Source: Soonwooa sp. (lineage in GTDB: Bacteria; Bacteroidota; Bacteroidia; Flavobacteriales; Weeksellaceae). From it: DNA of 47,685 nt. Below the pieces are notes generated by a model that saw only the letters and a list, made by a program, of their open reading frames with translations, did no database searches and was not told the origin of the DNA. The position numbers and the translations under genes are program-made. Each line of letters opens with the position of its first letter. The first letter of the stretch is position 1. The stretch covers positions 1-47,685 of the forward strand of contig NZ_JASLDS010000024.1 in NCBI RefSeq assembly GCF_030151385.1. The letters are read 5' to 3'. Positions 40,624 to 47,685 of this stretch are shown here, one piece after another.

Positions 40624-41229
40624 ATGAAAAAGTTATTTGTAGGATTAGCAGTTGTAGTAGGATCGATGTCATTCGCACAACAATTCGGTATCAAAGCGGG
40701 AGCTAACATTTCTTCAATTTCTAGTGATGGATATGATGATGTAAAATCAAAAGTTGGTTTCAACGCAGGTGTATTTATGAACGCACCGTTGTCAGAGCAA
40801 TTTAGCATTCAACCAGAGGTTATGTATAGCCAAATGGGCGCAAAAGTTGACAACACGGCTCTAGGTAATAAGTATTCTAGTTCATTAAAGCTTGATTATA
40901 TTACCGTTCCGGTAATGTTCCAGTTTAATGCAACACCACAGTTTTATTTAGAAGCTGGACCAGAATTTGGATTTTTGGTAAGTGCAAAATCTAAAAATGA
41001 CCTTAATGGAAATAGCAATACAACAACTCTTGATAAAGACAATTTCAACTCTTTCAATATGGGAGCAGGTCTTGGTCTAGGTTATTATTTTACTAAAAAC
41101 ATTGGTGTCAATGCTAGATATGTTGCGGGATTCACTGACATTAACAAAAACGGAAATACATCCATTGATAATCCGGATCACAAAAACAGAAATAATACTT
41201 TCCAAGTTGGATTGAATTATAAGTTCTAA
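40624..41229 (+). CDS. Outer-membrane beta-barrel protein (porin family, PF13568-like)
   Basis: 201 residues with a signal peptide (MKKLFVGLAVVVGSMSFA, then QQ). The mature protein has the alternating strands of an eight-stranded barrel: FGIKAGANISSIS, VGFNAGVFMNAPL, FSIQPEVMYSQMGAK, LKLDYITVPVMFQFN, FYLEAGPEFGFLVSAK, NMGAGLGLGYYFTKNIGVNARYVAGF and a C-terminal FQVGLNYKF ending in aromatic Phe. ATG 40624 is preferred over one at 40603 because it opens directly at the signal peptide. Confidence 0.92.
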   Translation: MKKLFVGLAVVVGSMSFAQQFGIKAGANISSISSDGYDDVKSKVGFNAGVFMNAPLSEQFSIQPEVMYSQMGAKVDNTALGNKYSSSLKLDYITVPVMFQFNATPQFYLEAGPEFGFLVSAKSKNDLNGNSNTTTLDKDNFNSFNMGAGLGLGYYFTKNIGVNARYVAGFTDINKNGNTSIDNPDHKNRNNTFQVGLNYKF

Positions 41230-41246
41230 TCAAATAAAACCAAAAT

Positions 41247-41274
41247 AAAAGGCTGTCAATTGACAGCCTTTTTT
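41247..41274. terminator. Palindromic terminator between convergent genes
   Basis: AAAAGGCTGTCAA and TTGACAGCCTTTT form a perfect 13-bp inverted repeat (central 18 bases GGCTGTCAATTGACAGCC palindromic). T-runs follow on both strands; it ends the barrel gene and probably the leftward T9SS genes. Confidence 0.85.
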
Positions 41275-41278
41275 ATAC

Positions 41279-42043
41279 TTAATTCTTAACAAATTTCGTG
41301 GTTGTTTGTTTAGAATTTTCATCAGTTACTGTAATCATGTAATTACCAGCCTTAAGCGCAGAAACATCGATTTTATTATCTTTCAAATTGTTTGACTGTA
41401 CTAATCTTCCCGAGAAATCCGTAATTTTCGCCTCAGTCAATTTCGATGAAGAATTAATCATCAACATATTTTTAACTGGATTCGGATAGATTTTAACATC
41501 ATTTTTAATAACATCTGACACAGCTAAATTGGATTGTGAAAAACTAAAATCATCCAAAATCAAATAAAAATCACCATCTGCTTTTTGATTTCCAGTTACT
41601 CGAAATTTGAATCCTGCATTTTTTGGAACAGCGTTTTCAGGAATCGTATAACTAAAAGTCGCACAAGTTGTAATATCTGTTGTCAAATCTACTTTACCAA
41701 TTTGTGTATAGTTTGCGCCACCATCTTTAGAATACTCTACAATCATTTCGCCATTAACTTTGCCACCTTGCAAAGCATAGAAAAATGTTCTGTATTTAAA
41801 GCTTGCTGTAATAGCACCACCATTAGAAGAAAACGTCGAATAAACCGTATTACCTGTTGGTGCATTGGTATATAAATTTCGGATTAACGCATATTCGCCA
41901 CTACAAATTTGAGCGAATTTGCTTCTGAAAAAGCCAGTATTTACAAAATTTCCATTATCAGTTTCAAAACCTTCCGTATAGTTGATTTGTGCAAAACTAG
42001 CAGCGCTCATCAAAAGCGATAACGAGAATAAAACTTTTTTCAT
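41279..42043 (-). CDS. Secreted protein with T9SS type A sorting domain (paralog 1)
   Basis: 254 residues from ATG 42043 (MKKVLFSLSLLMSAASFA, then QI). The N-terminal ~160 residues form a beta-sandwich-like domain (INYTEGFETDNGNFVNTGFF ... YLILDDFSFSQ) of the type found in secreted adhesin or carbohydrate-binding proteins. The C-terminal ~70 residues are a T9SS sorting signal: VKIYPNPVKNMLMINSSSKLTEAKITDFSGRLVQ ... LKAGNYMITVTDENSKQTTTKFVKN. It would be exported by the gliding/T9 system and attached or released at the surface. It is 4 bp downstream of paralog 2. Confidence 0.9.
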   Translation of the reverse strand: MKKVLFSLSLLMSAASFAQINYTEGFETDNGNFVNTGFFRSKFAQICSGEYALIRNLYTNAPTGNTVYSTFSSNGGAITASFKYRTFFYALQGGKVNGEMIVEYSKDGGANYTQIGKVDLTTDITTCATFSYTIPENAVPKNAGFKFRVTGNQKADGDFYLILDDFSFSQSNLAVSDVIKNDVKIYPNPVKNMLMINSSSKLTEAKITDFSGRLVQSNNLKDNKIDVSALKAGNYMITVTDENSKQTTTKFVKN

Positions 42044-42047
42044 ATAA

Positions 42048-42836
42048 TTATTTTTTGATGATTTTTTGAGTTTGTTGTTGTCCATTAACCGTCTGGATGT
42101 TCAAAATGTAATTTCCTTTTTTAAGTTCAGAAATATTTATAGATTCTTTAGGATTATCAACATTTTTAACAAGCTTTCCAGAAATATCAGAAATCGAAAC
42201 TCTCTTCACATTTTTAAAATCTGATAAACTAATAACATCCATTACTGGATTTGGATATACTGAAATTTGCTCCTTTGACAAATCATTAACTGCCAAAGTT
42301 GGAGCTGCTTGCGTTATCACCAAATCATCAACCACTAGATAATAATCGCCACTAATATAGGTTCCCGATATCTTTAATTTAAAATTTTTAGACTTTACAG
42401 CAACACCATCATCAATCGTTTTTGTATAAGTTTGGCAAAACTGCTCAACCTTGTTAAGCGTTACTTCGTCCAACAATTGATATTCGCCATTATCAATAGC
42501 ATATTCAACCTTCATGCTACCATTAACAGACGCATTAACTGTCCCAGGTGGATGTTTATAGAGAAAAGATATCGTAAGTTTTCCACCGTTAGAATTGTCG
42601 GAGCTGTATACAATAGCGTTGGTAGCATTAGTTGCGCTTCCGCTATAAAAAGACTTATTCATAGCACGATTGCCACTTGAACAAGGAATAGGATTGGTAG
42701 CTGAACCGCTAAAACCAACAAAAGTGAAACCACTTGCAGCAGTTGGCGTTGTTGTAAAATTCTCATTAACTGAGATTTGCGCAGTTGCTAAGCCGAGGCT
42801 AAAAACAACCGCTAAAGAACATAGAACTTTCTTCAT
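42048..42836 (-). CDS. Secreted protein with T9SS type A sorting domain (paralog 2)
   Basis: 262 residues with signal peptide MKKVLCSLAVVFSLGLATA. Its organisation mirrors its downstream neighbour: an N-terminal beta-sandwich-like domain (ISVNENFTTTPTAASGFTFVGF ... YYLVVDDLVITQA) and a C-terminal sorting domain (QISVYPNPVMDVISLSDFKNVKRVSISDISGKLVK ... GNYILNIQTVNGQQQTQKIIKK). Similar layout, cysteines and mid-region (YCQTYTKTID-like) support tandem duplication followed by divergence. The pair probably forms one operon. Confidence 0.9.
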   Translation of the reverse strand: MKKVLCSLAVVFSLGLATAQISVNENFTTTPTAASGFTFVGFSGSATNPIPCSSGNRAMNKSFYSGSATNATNAIVYSSDNSNGGKLTISFLYKHPPGTVNASVNGSMKVEYAIDNGEYQLLDEVTLNKVEQFCQTYTKTIDDGVAVKSKNFKLKISGTYISGDYYLVVDDLVITQAAPTLAVNDLSKEQISVYPNPVMDVISLSDFKNVKRVSISDISGKLVKNVDNPKESINISELKKGNYILNIQTVNGQQQTQKIIKK

Positions 42837-42945
42837 AAATATAATATCTTAAAATTTAGGACTGCAAGAATAATCAAAATTTTAGAAATAAAAAAATTCG
42901 CAGGTAAAAACGAGCGAATTTTATAATTTTAAAAGCATATACTTA

Positions 42946-43908
42946 TTAATTTAGCTTTCTCTGAGGCAAATTCATTAGCACAATCGCAAAAAGAATCATC
43001 GCTATTCCGCACCATTGGATTGCGTCAACTTTTTCTCCTAAAAGTATGAAAGCCATGGCAACAGAAACTGGCAATTCCATAGAACTGATAATACTTCCTA
43101 AACCTAAACCCGCTTTCGGAAAACCTGAGTTAAATAATATCGGAGGCAAAATTGTCCCAAACAATGATAATATCAAACCATATTTAACAAAAATGCTAAA
43201 ATCAAATGCGCGAATATTTGCTGGATTGTCTGAGAAATTAGAATAAAAAGATTTTAGTCCATCAAAATAATATGGTCCAATCTGTCCAAAGAATAAAAAC
43301 AGACTTACAATAATTCCACCTCCACAAAGCATATATAAGGTTTTACGAAGTGGCGAAGCGTAAGTTGCAATCGTATTGGCAGCAAACATGGTTGTCGCAA
43401 AAGATGAAGCAGCCAAAAGTCCCCACATAATACCGCGCCAATCCAAAGCAATATCTTGGTTGATGATGTTGGTCGCCAAAAGTGTCCCAGCAAGCACAAT
43501 TGCCACAGAAATAATCTTTCTAAGACTCGGCATTTCTTTTTTAATAAATGCTTCAATGACAACACTAATCCAAACCGATTGCATCAATAGAACAATAGCC
43601 ACCGATACATTAATATATTGCACTGCTAAATAATAAAATAAACTCGTACAACCCATGGAAGTCCCTGCAATCAAAAGCTTTTTCTTATCTCCACTTGTGA
43701 TGCTAGGAAATGATTTTTTTGAAAATTTGGATTGATAAAGATTTAGTAAAAGCATTCCCAAAATCCCCAAAACGAATTGTGCAGTCGTAACTTCTGCTGT
43801 GGTAAAGCCTTCTTTATAAGATAATTTGACAAAAGTTGCCAACATTCCGTAAAAACTTGCGCCGAGCCCAACTAGCAAAACGCCTTTCAAAACATTATTC
43901 TGTTGCAT
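42946..43908 (-). CDS. EamA/DMT-superfamily transporter
   Basis: 320 residues from ATG 43908 (MQQNNVLKGVLLVGLGASFYG). Ten hydrophobic helices in two EamA halves are visible, for example YNMLLVGLGASFYGMLATF, LGILGMLLLNLYQ, TSLFYYLAVQYINVSVAIVLLMQSVW and the second-half pair LGSIISSMELPVSVAMAFILLGEKVDAIQWCGIAMI. The E of SSMELPV is typical of drug/metabolite exporters. Substrate unknown. An ATG at 43956 would add a charged 16-residue leader and was not chosen. Confidence 0.9.
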   Translation of the reverse strand: MQQNNVLKGVLLVGLGASFYGMLATFVKLSYKEGFTTAEVTTAQFVLGILGMLLLNLYQSKFSKKSFPSITSGDKKKLLIAGTSMGCTSLFYYLAVQYINVSVAIVLLMQSVWISVVIEAFIKKEMPSLRKIISVAIVLAGTLLATNIINQDIALDWRGIMWGLLAASSFATTMFAANTIATYASPLRKTLYMLCGGGIIVSLFLFFGQIGPYYFDGLKSFYSNFSDNPANIRAFDFSIFVKYGLILSLFGTILPPILFNSGFPKAGLGLGSIISSMELPVSVAMAFILLGEKVDAIQWCGIAMILFAIVLMNLPQRKLN

Positions 43909-44001
43909 AATTTCTTCTTCTTGCTCCTTTTTTATTTTTAAAATAAAGGGTTGCAAAGGTAAGAAAATTAGTCCATTAAATAAGTGTCTTTTAAGCTTTT
44001 A

Positions 44002-44712
44002 TCAAATAAGCTTTTTCTTCAACTTCAATAAAAAATATTCCTTATAACTATTACCAATTGGCACTTTTAGTGTTTTATTGGCTTTGTTTTTTAGAATGAC
44101 AAAACCATTTTCTAGCATAGAAATTTTTTCTGTGTTAATGATGAAGGATTTATGAATTCTTTGAAAATTAGCTTTTGGAAGTAGTTCTTCTAATTCTTTC
44201 AACGAATAATAAGCAATAACTTTATCACTTTCGGTCTGGAAAGAAACATAATTCCCTAAGGATTCGATGTAGTCGATTTCCTTAAAATTGATTTTAATAA
44301 TCTTGCCTTTTTGTTCGGTTTTTACAAAAATATAGTCATCCGAAACTTCCTCTGTTTTATTATTTTGTACACTTAAAACTTTGGAAACCGCTTTGGAGAA
44401 ACGATCAAACGAAATTGGCTTTAACAAATAATCAACCGCATTGACATTGAATCCTTCTACGGCAAACTCCGAATAAGCCGTACAAAAAATTACTTTTATG
44501 TCGTCGTCAATGAGCTGTTTTAGCTCCAAGCCTGTCAACTCAGGCATCTGAATATCCAAAAAGACTAACTCAATTTGTTGCTTTTTAATTGCCAACATCG
44601 CTTCGATTGGATTGGTAAAAACGTCTACCAAAATCAATTCAGGAATTCGGGCGATGTAGTTTTTCATCACTTCCAAAGCTGGCTTTTCGTCATCAATTGC
44701 AATGCATCTCAT
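44002..44712 (-). CDS. LytTR-family response regulator
   Basis: 236 residues. The receiver domain (1-120) has the acidic pair in CIAIDDEKPALEV, the phospho-acceptor Asp in LVFLDIQMPELTG and the Lys of YLLKPISFDRF. The C-terminal LytTR DNA-binding domain (about 130-236) shows DYIFVKTEQKGKIIKINFKEIDYIESLGNYVSF and NFQRIHKSFIINTEKI. It is the output partner of the histidine kinase encoded 4 bp upstream in the same direction. Confidence 0.95.
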   Translation of the reverse strand: MRCIAIDDEKPALEVMKNYIARIPELILVDVFTNPIEAMLAIKKQQIELVFLDIQMPELTGLELKQLIDDDIKVIFCTAYSEFAVEGFNVNAVDYLLKPISFDRFSKAVSKVLSVQNNKTEEVSDDYIFVKTEQKGKIIKINFKEIDYIESLGNYVSFQTESDKVIAYYSLKELEELLPKANFQRIHKSFIINTEKISMLENGFVILKNKANKTLKVPIGNSYKEYFLLKLKKKLI

Positions 44713-44716
44713 GTTG

Positions 44717-45817
44717 TTAGTTTTGGTAAATTATCAATTCGCAAGTATAAAAATCCTCGCCTTCATCAAGATTTATCTTGTATTTATGCTCGAAAGAAAT
44801 ATCCAAACGCTGTTTCAAATTAGCGATTCCAATTTGGTTTGAGGCGATTTCAGTTATATTCTTTCGCTTTTTATTGGAAACTTCAATTTTGACAAAATCC
44901 TTTTCACCTTCAATTACAATTTTTAAAGGAAATTCGGGATTGCGAAGATCGCCATATTTAAAAGCATTTTCGACCAACGTTAAAAATGACAAGGGCGGCA
45001 CAAGTTGTTTGTCAACAATTCCTTTCACTTCAAAATCAATAAAATTATCATCCGAAAACCTAAGTTTATGAATATCCAATAAAAGTTTCAAATGATGGAT
45101 TTCATCTTTCGCCAAAATCTTCGAGGTTTCAGCTTCCGCCTGACCTAAGGAATAACGCATCAAATCACTTAACTTCAAAATATTGTCCGCCAAATCTTGG
45201 GAATAATTCAAGGCTTGGGAGAAAAGGACATTCAGCGTGTTGTACAAAAAATGCGGATTAATCTGTGCCCGAAGAAAAGCGTATTCATACTGTCTTTTTT
45301 CGGCAATCATTTCCAATTCCTTTTGCCTTAATACTGCAATTTCTAATTCGTTTTTATGCTTCTCTTGTTCGGCTTTCACCAACTTTATTTGGAATTTGAA
45401 CACCGAACTTATCAAAAAGAAAATCAGAGCATAAATAAAAAATTTAACCGAAATCGGAATAATCTCTGCGACATAAGCTTTCCACGAAAAAGTGCTTACA
45501 ATCACCGAAATACCAATACTTGGAAATATATCGACAATCAAAAAATAGCCAATAACGTACAACAAAAGGAAAATTCCTACAAACCAAAATATGCCTTTTG
45601 GGAGGTTTTTCTTTAGCAAATTAAAACCATGAAGACAGAGATAAAAGAACAAAATAAGCGGCAATAAAGACGCCAAAATCTCCTTTACATCAAGCTTTCC
45701 GAAGTTGAGATAATTGACGACTAATACATAAACCATGTACAATAGCCAAAATCCCACATGAAAATAAGTTTGCGGGATTTGGTTGAGTCGCTGAAAAATT
45801 TGTTGAGCGCGCGTCAT
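44717..45817 (-). CDS. LytS-type sensor histidine kinase
   Basis: 366 residues from ATG 45817 (MTRAQQIFQRLNQIPQTYF); an ATG at 45835 adds six residues. Four membrane helices occupy about residues 22-140, followed by a coiled coil (KAEQEKHKNELEIAVLRQKELEMIAEKRQ) and the PF06580 kinase core: LRAQINPHFLYNTLNVLFSQ with the phospho-acceptor His, and the N-box PPLSFLTLVENAFKYG. No G1/G2 boxes of classical HATPase are conspicuous, as usual in this family. Forms a two-component operon with the LytTR gene. Confidence 0.93.
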   Translation of the reverse strand: MTRAQQIFQRLNQIPQTYFHVGFWLLYMVYVLVVNYLNFGKLDVKEILASLLPLILFFYLCLHGFNLLKKNLPKGIFWFVGIFLLLYVIGYFLIVDIFPSIGISVIVSTFSWKAYVAEIIPISVKFFIYALIFFLISSVFKFQIKLVKAEQEKHKNELEIAVLRQKELEMIAEKRQYEYAFLRAQINPHFLYNTLNVLFSQALNYSQDLADNILKLSDLMRYSLGQAEAETSKILAKDEIHHLKLLLDIHKLRFSDDNFIDFEVKGIVDKQLVPPLSFLTLVENAFKYGDLRNPEFPLKIVIEGEKDFVKIEVSNKKRKNITEIASNQIGIANLKQRLDISFEHKYKINLDEGEDFYTCELIIYQN

Positions 45818-45839
45818 CTTGAGCAAAAATATCAAAAAA

Positions 45840-46787
45840 CTATAGCTTTTGCATCAGGTTTTGCCAATTGCTTTTCTCAAAAGCTGCGTCGTGATCACCA
45901 TTTTCAATTCTAATAAATTCCTTTTGCGGCGCAGAAGAACTCTTGAATAAATTTTCGCCCATGAAAAATGCAAGATTTTCATCTTTTGTACCGTGAAAAA
46001 TCAATAGCTTGCCTTGATAAGGTTTTATTTTTTTGGTTAGATTAAGTCGCTTTGGAAGATCGTTTTTCAAAAGCTCATCACCGACTTTGATATCGAAAAA
46101 AGGTCTCAATGGATACAAAATCCCTGAAAGTTGCATATAAGCATTCTTTATCACATCTTGAGTATTAGAAACTGGCGCTAACAAAACAAGTTCTGGAATC
46201 TTATTATCCACCGCTACATTTGTGGCAAAAACCGTCCCCAAAGAATGTCCAATAACAACATCTACTTTGGCAGTTTTTTCAACAAAATTCAAGAAATCTT
46301 GATTCAATTTAAACTGAGTCGTCAACTCGCCTTTCTCTTGAGAAAATCCATTAATAGAATATACGGGAACAAAAATTTCGATATTTCTTGACTTTGCAAG
46401 CTCCGTAAAATCATCAATATAAGAAAAGACATTCGCTGTATTTCCTAAAAAGTAAATCACCGTTCGATCAACTTTTTCAGGTTTAAAATCAAAATATTCT
46501 TGACCATTGATAAACTTTCTTTGAATGTCGACATGATTTAATTTAAAAGAGATTTCGGCCTTAGAAGCCAAAGATTTCGATGCAAATAACTGAACTGAGT
46601 CTTTGGAAACCCAAGCAACATTAGCGTCTTTAATTTGCTCACTTATAGAATCTTTTTGATACGGTGTTGGCGTAAAAATATCTTTTTGATGTAATACGAA
46701 ATCACTTCTAAAAATGGGAATAGCAATACAATAAAGGATAACAATTACAGCTAAAGTTATGCTCGGGATTTTGAAAAACTTTTTCAT
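45840..46787 (-). CDS. Alpha/beta hydrolase
   Basis: 315 residues with an N-terminal hydrophobic anchor or signal (SITLAVIVILYCIAIPIF, residues 9-26). The nucleophile elbow is VVIGHSLGTVFATN (GHSLG), the acid lies in LLIFHGTKDENLAFF and the base in IENGDHDAAF. The N-terminal part (KDIFTPTPYQKDSISEQ) is outside the core fold. Substrate unidentified. It starts at the end of the preceding intergenic gap and is 22 bp from the kinase start, so it could be the first gene of the sensor-regulator operon. Confidence 0.88.
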   Translation of the reverse strand: MKKFFKIPSITLAVIVILYCIAIPIFRSDFVLHQKDIFTPTPYQKDSISEQIKDANVAWVSKDSVQLFASKSLASKAEISFKLNHVDIQRKFINGQEYFDFKPEKVDRTVIYFLGNTANVFSYIDDFTELAKSRNIEIFVPVYSINGFSQEKGELTTQFKLNQDFLNFVEKTAKVDVVIGHSLGTVFATNVAVDNKIPELVLLAPVSNTQDVIKNAYMQLSGILYPLRPFFDIKVGDELLKNDLPKRLNLTKKIKPYQGKLLIFHGTKDENLAFFMGENLFKSSSAPQKEFIRIENGDHDAAFEKSNWQNLMQKL

Positions 46788-46930
46788 GATTGGGATTTTT
46801 AAAATTATAGCCCAAAGATGATTTAGTTTTAAAACCTACTAAAAAATATTATATGAAACGACGTTTGCCCGATGTGAAATTTTCAATTACAAAATATCTG
46901 ATAACATAACCTCGTTTTATTCCACAAAAA

Positions 46931-46956
46931 AAGCCGCTTCATTTCTGAAGCGGCTT
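46931..46956 (-). terminator. Intrinsic terminator after the S1 gene
   Basis: AAGCCGCTTC (46931-46940) pairs with GAAGCGGCTT (46947-46956); on the minus strand the stem is followed by a run of T residues, ending the leftward rpsA transcript. Confidence 0.85.
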
Positions 46957-46979
46957 AGTATTTAAAAGTGGATTAAGGA

Positions 46980-47685
46980 TTATTTACCTTCTTCCATTCT
47001 CTTTTTCAATTCTGCTAGAGCGTCGATATCACCTAGAGTTGATTTTTCTTCGTTGTTAGAAGATCCACCTACTACAGCTTTAGATTCTCTTACAGCTTTT
47101 TTCTCCTCATCTCTGAAGATACCTGTGTGAGAAACAACTACTCTCTTGAATTCTTTGTTGAATTCGATTACTTTGAACTCAGCAGTTTCTCCTTTCTTGA
47201 TTTTAGATCCGTCTTCCTTCTCTAATAATCTTGATGGGCAGAAAGCTTCAACTTCAGCATCTTCGAATTGTACAGAAGCTCCTTTATCATGAACTTCTAC
47301 TGCAGTACCAGTGTGTACAGTTCCTTCAGCATATTTAGTTTCGAATTTATCCCAAGGATTTTCTTGAAGTTGTTTGTGACCTAAAGAAAGTCTTCTAGCT
47401 TGAGTATCTAATTCTAATACAACAACATCTAACTTATCTCCTACGTTGCAGAACTCAGATGGATGTTTGATTTTCTTAGTCCAAGAAAGATCAGAGATGT
47501 AGATAAGACCGTCGATACCTTCTTCTAACTCTACGAATACACCAAAGTTAGTGAAGTTTCTTACAGTTCCTACATGCTTAGAACCTACTGGATATTTAGT
47601 TTCGATATTTTCCCAAGGATCTTTAGATAATTGTTTGATACCTAAAGAGATTTTTCTTTCTTCTCTGTCAAGAGTTAAAACTTCT
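46980..47685 (-). CDS. rpsA: 30S ribosomal protein S1, C-terminal part (partial)
   Basis: The frame enters from the right edge and stops at TAA (46980-46982), giving 235 visible codons. Successive S1 RNA-binding repeats are evident: EVLTLDREERKISLGIKQL, SKHVGTVRNFTNFGVFVELEEGIDGLIYISDLSW, QARRLSLGHKQLQENPWDKF and AEGTVHTGTAVEVHDKGASVQFEDAEVEAFCPSRLL. The C terminus is acidic-basic (STLGDIDALAELKKRMEEGK). S1 binds mRNA on the 30S subunit. No initiation codon lies within the window, so it is incomplete at the 5' end. Confidence 0.97.
   Translation of the reverse strand, partial: EVLTLDREERKISLGIKQLSKDPWENIETKYPVGSKHVGTVRNFTNFGVFVELEEGIDGLIYISDLSWTKKIKHPSEFCNVGDKLDVVVLELDTQARRLSLGHKQLQENPWDKFETKYAEGTVHTGTAVEVHDKGASVQFEDAEVEAFCPSRLLEKEDGSKIKKGETAEFKVIEFNKEFKRVVVSHTGIFRDEEKKAVRESKAVVGGSSNNEEKSTLGDIDALAELKKRMEEGK

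Overview
The window looks like a chromosomal segment of a Flavobacteriia bacterium, most likely the Chryseobacterium/Epilithonimonas/Kaistella group (Weeksellaceae). This is inferred from low GC content, initiation regions that are A-rich rather than Shine-Dalgarno, TAnnTTTG-type promoter boxes, T9SS C-terminal sorting domains, a GLPGLI-family protein, an M949_RS01915-type lipoprotein, and family-typical PrmA, HisS, AroB and ribosomal S1 sequences. No tRNA, rRNA, CRISPR array, transposase or integrase was seen.

Layout. 1-797: 5' end of an AEC-type transporter, then a repeat-rich intergenic region. 798-3043: an ABC-2 exporter pair. 3046-3210: first copy of a GC-rich repeat element. 3217-9874: prmA, a zinc-ribbon/RDD membrane protein, two secreted proteins, gamma-glutamyltransferase and a pentapeptide-repeat protein. 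9973-11858: a glycosyltransferase, a second copy of the GC-rich element, and a YtxH-like stress protein behind a sigma54-like promoter. 11904-16616: an accessory block, all on the minus strand, with a ParDE toxin-antitoxin pair and then five small genes separated by near-identical repeats of about 280-310 bp (a cassette-like array). 16620-18687: DUF1835 gene and hisS. 19060-24570: thioesterase, a short SSB and a run of small secreted or membrane proteins ending in a GLPGLI protein. 24653-29163: palindromic repeat, M49-type peptidase, zinc-ribbon protein, MBL hydrolase, glycosylasparaginase. 29412-33832: Crp/Fnr regulator, small secreted protein and a DUF3302-HlyD-TolC efflux operon with no visible pump. 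33984-39233: two envelope proteins, GH20 hexosaminidase, proline dehydrogenase. 39362-46787: aroB, a beta-barrel protein, two tandem T9SS paralogs, an EamA transporter, a LytS/LytTR two-component pair and an alpha/beta hydrolase. 46980-47685: C-terminal part of ribosomal protein S1.

How genes work together. Most genes are housekeeping or envelope functions in short operons (DUF1835-hisS, parD-parE, DUF3302-hlyD-tolC, T9SS pair, sensor-regulator pair) separated by strong rho-independent hairpins, several of which serve convergent genes. The least ordinary features are repeats: (i) the cassette-like array, where unrelated genes lie between copies of one structured repeat bounded by GCTAAC/GTTAGC-like ends; (ii) two copies of a 155-160 bp element in which blocks of identical sequence alternate with different hairpins; (iii) a related-looking element at 691-786 with conserved-looking flanks around a hairpin. 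These are the best candidates for an undescribed system.
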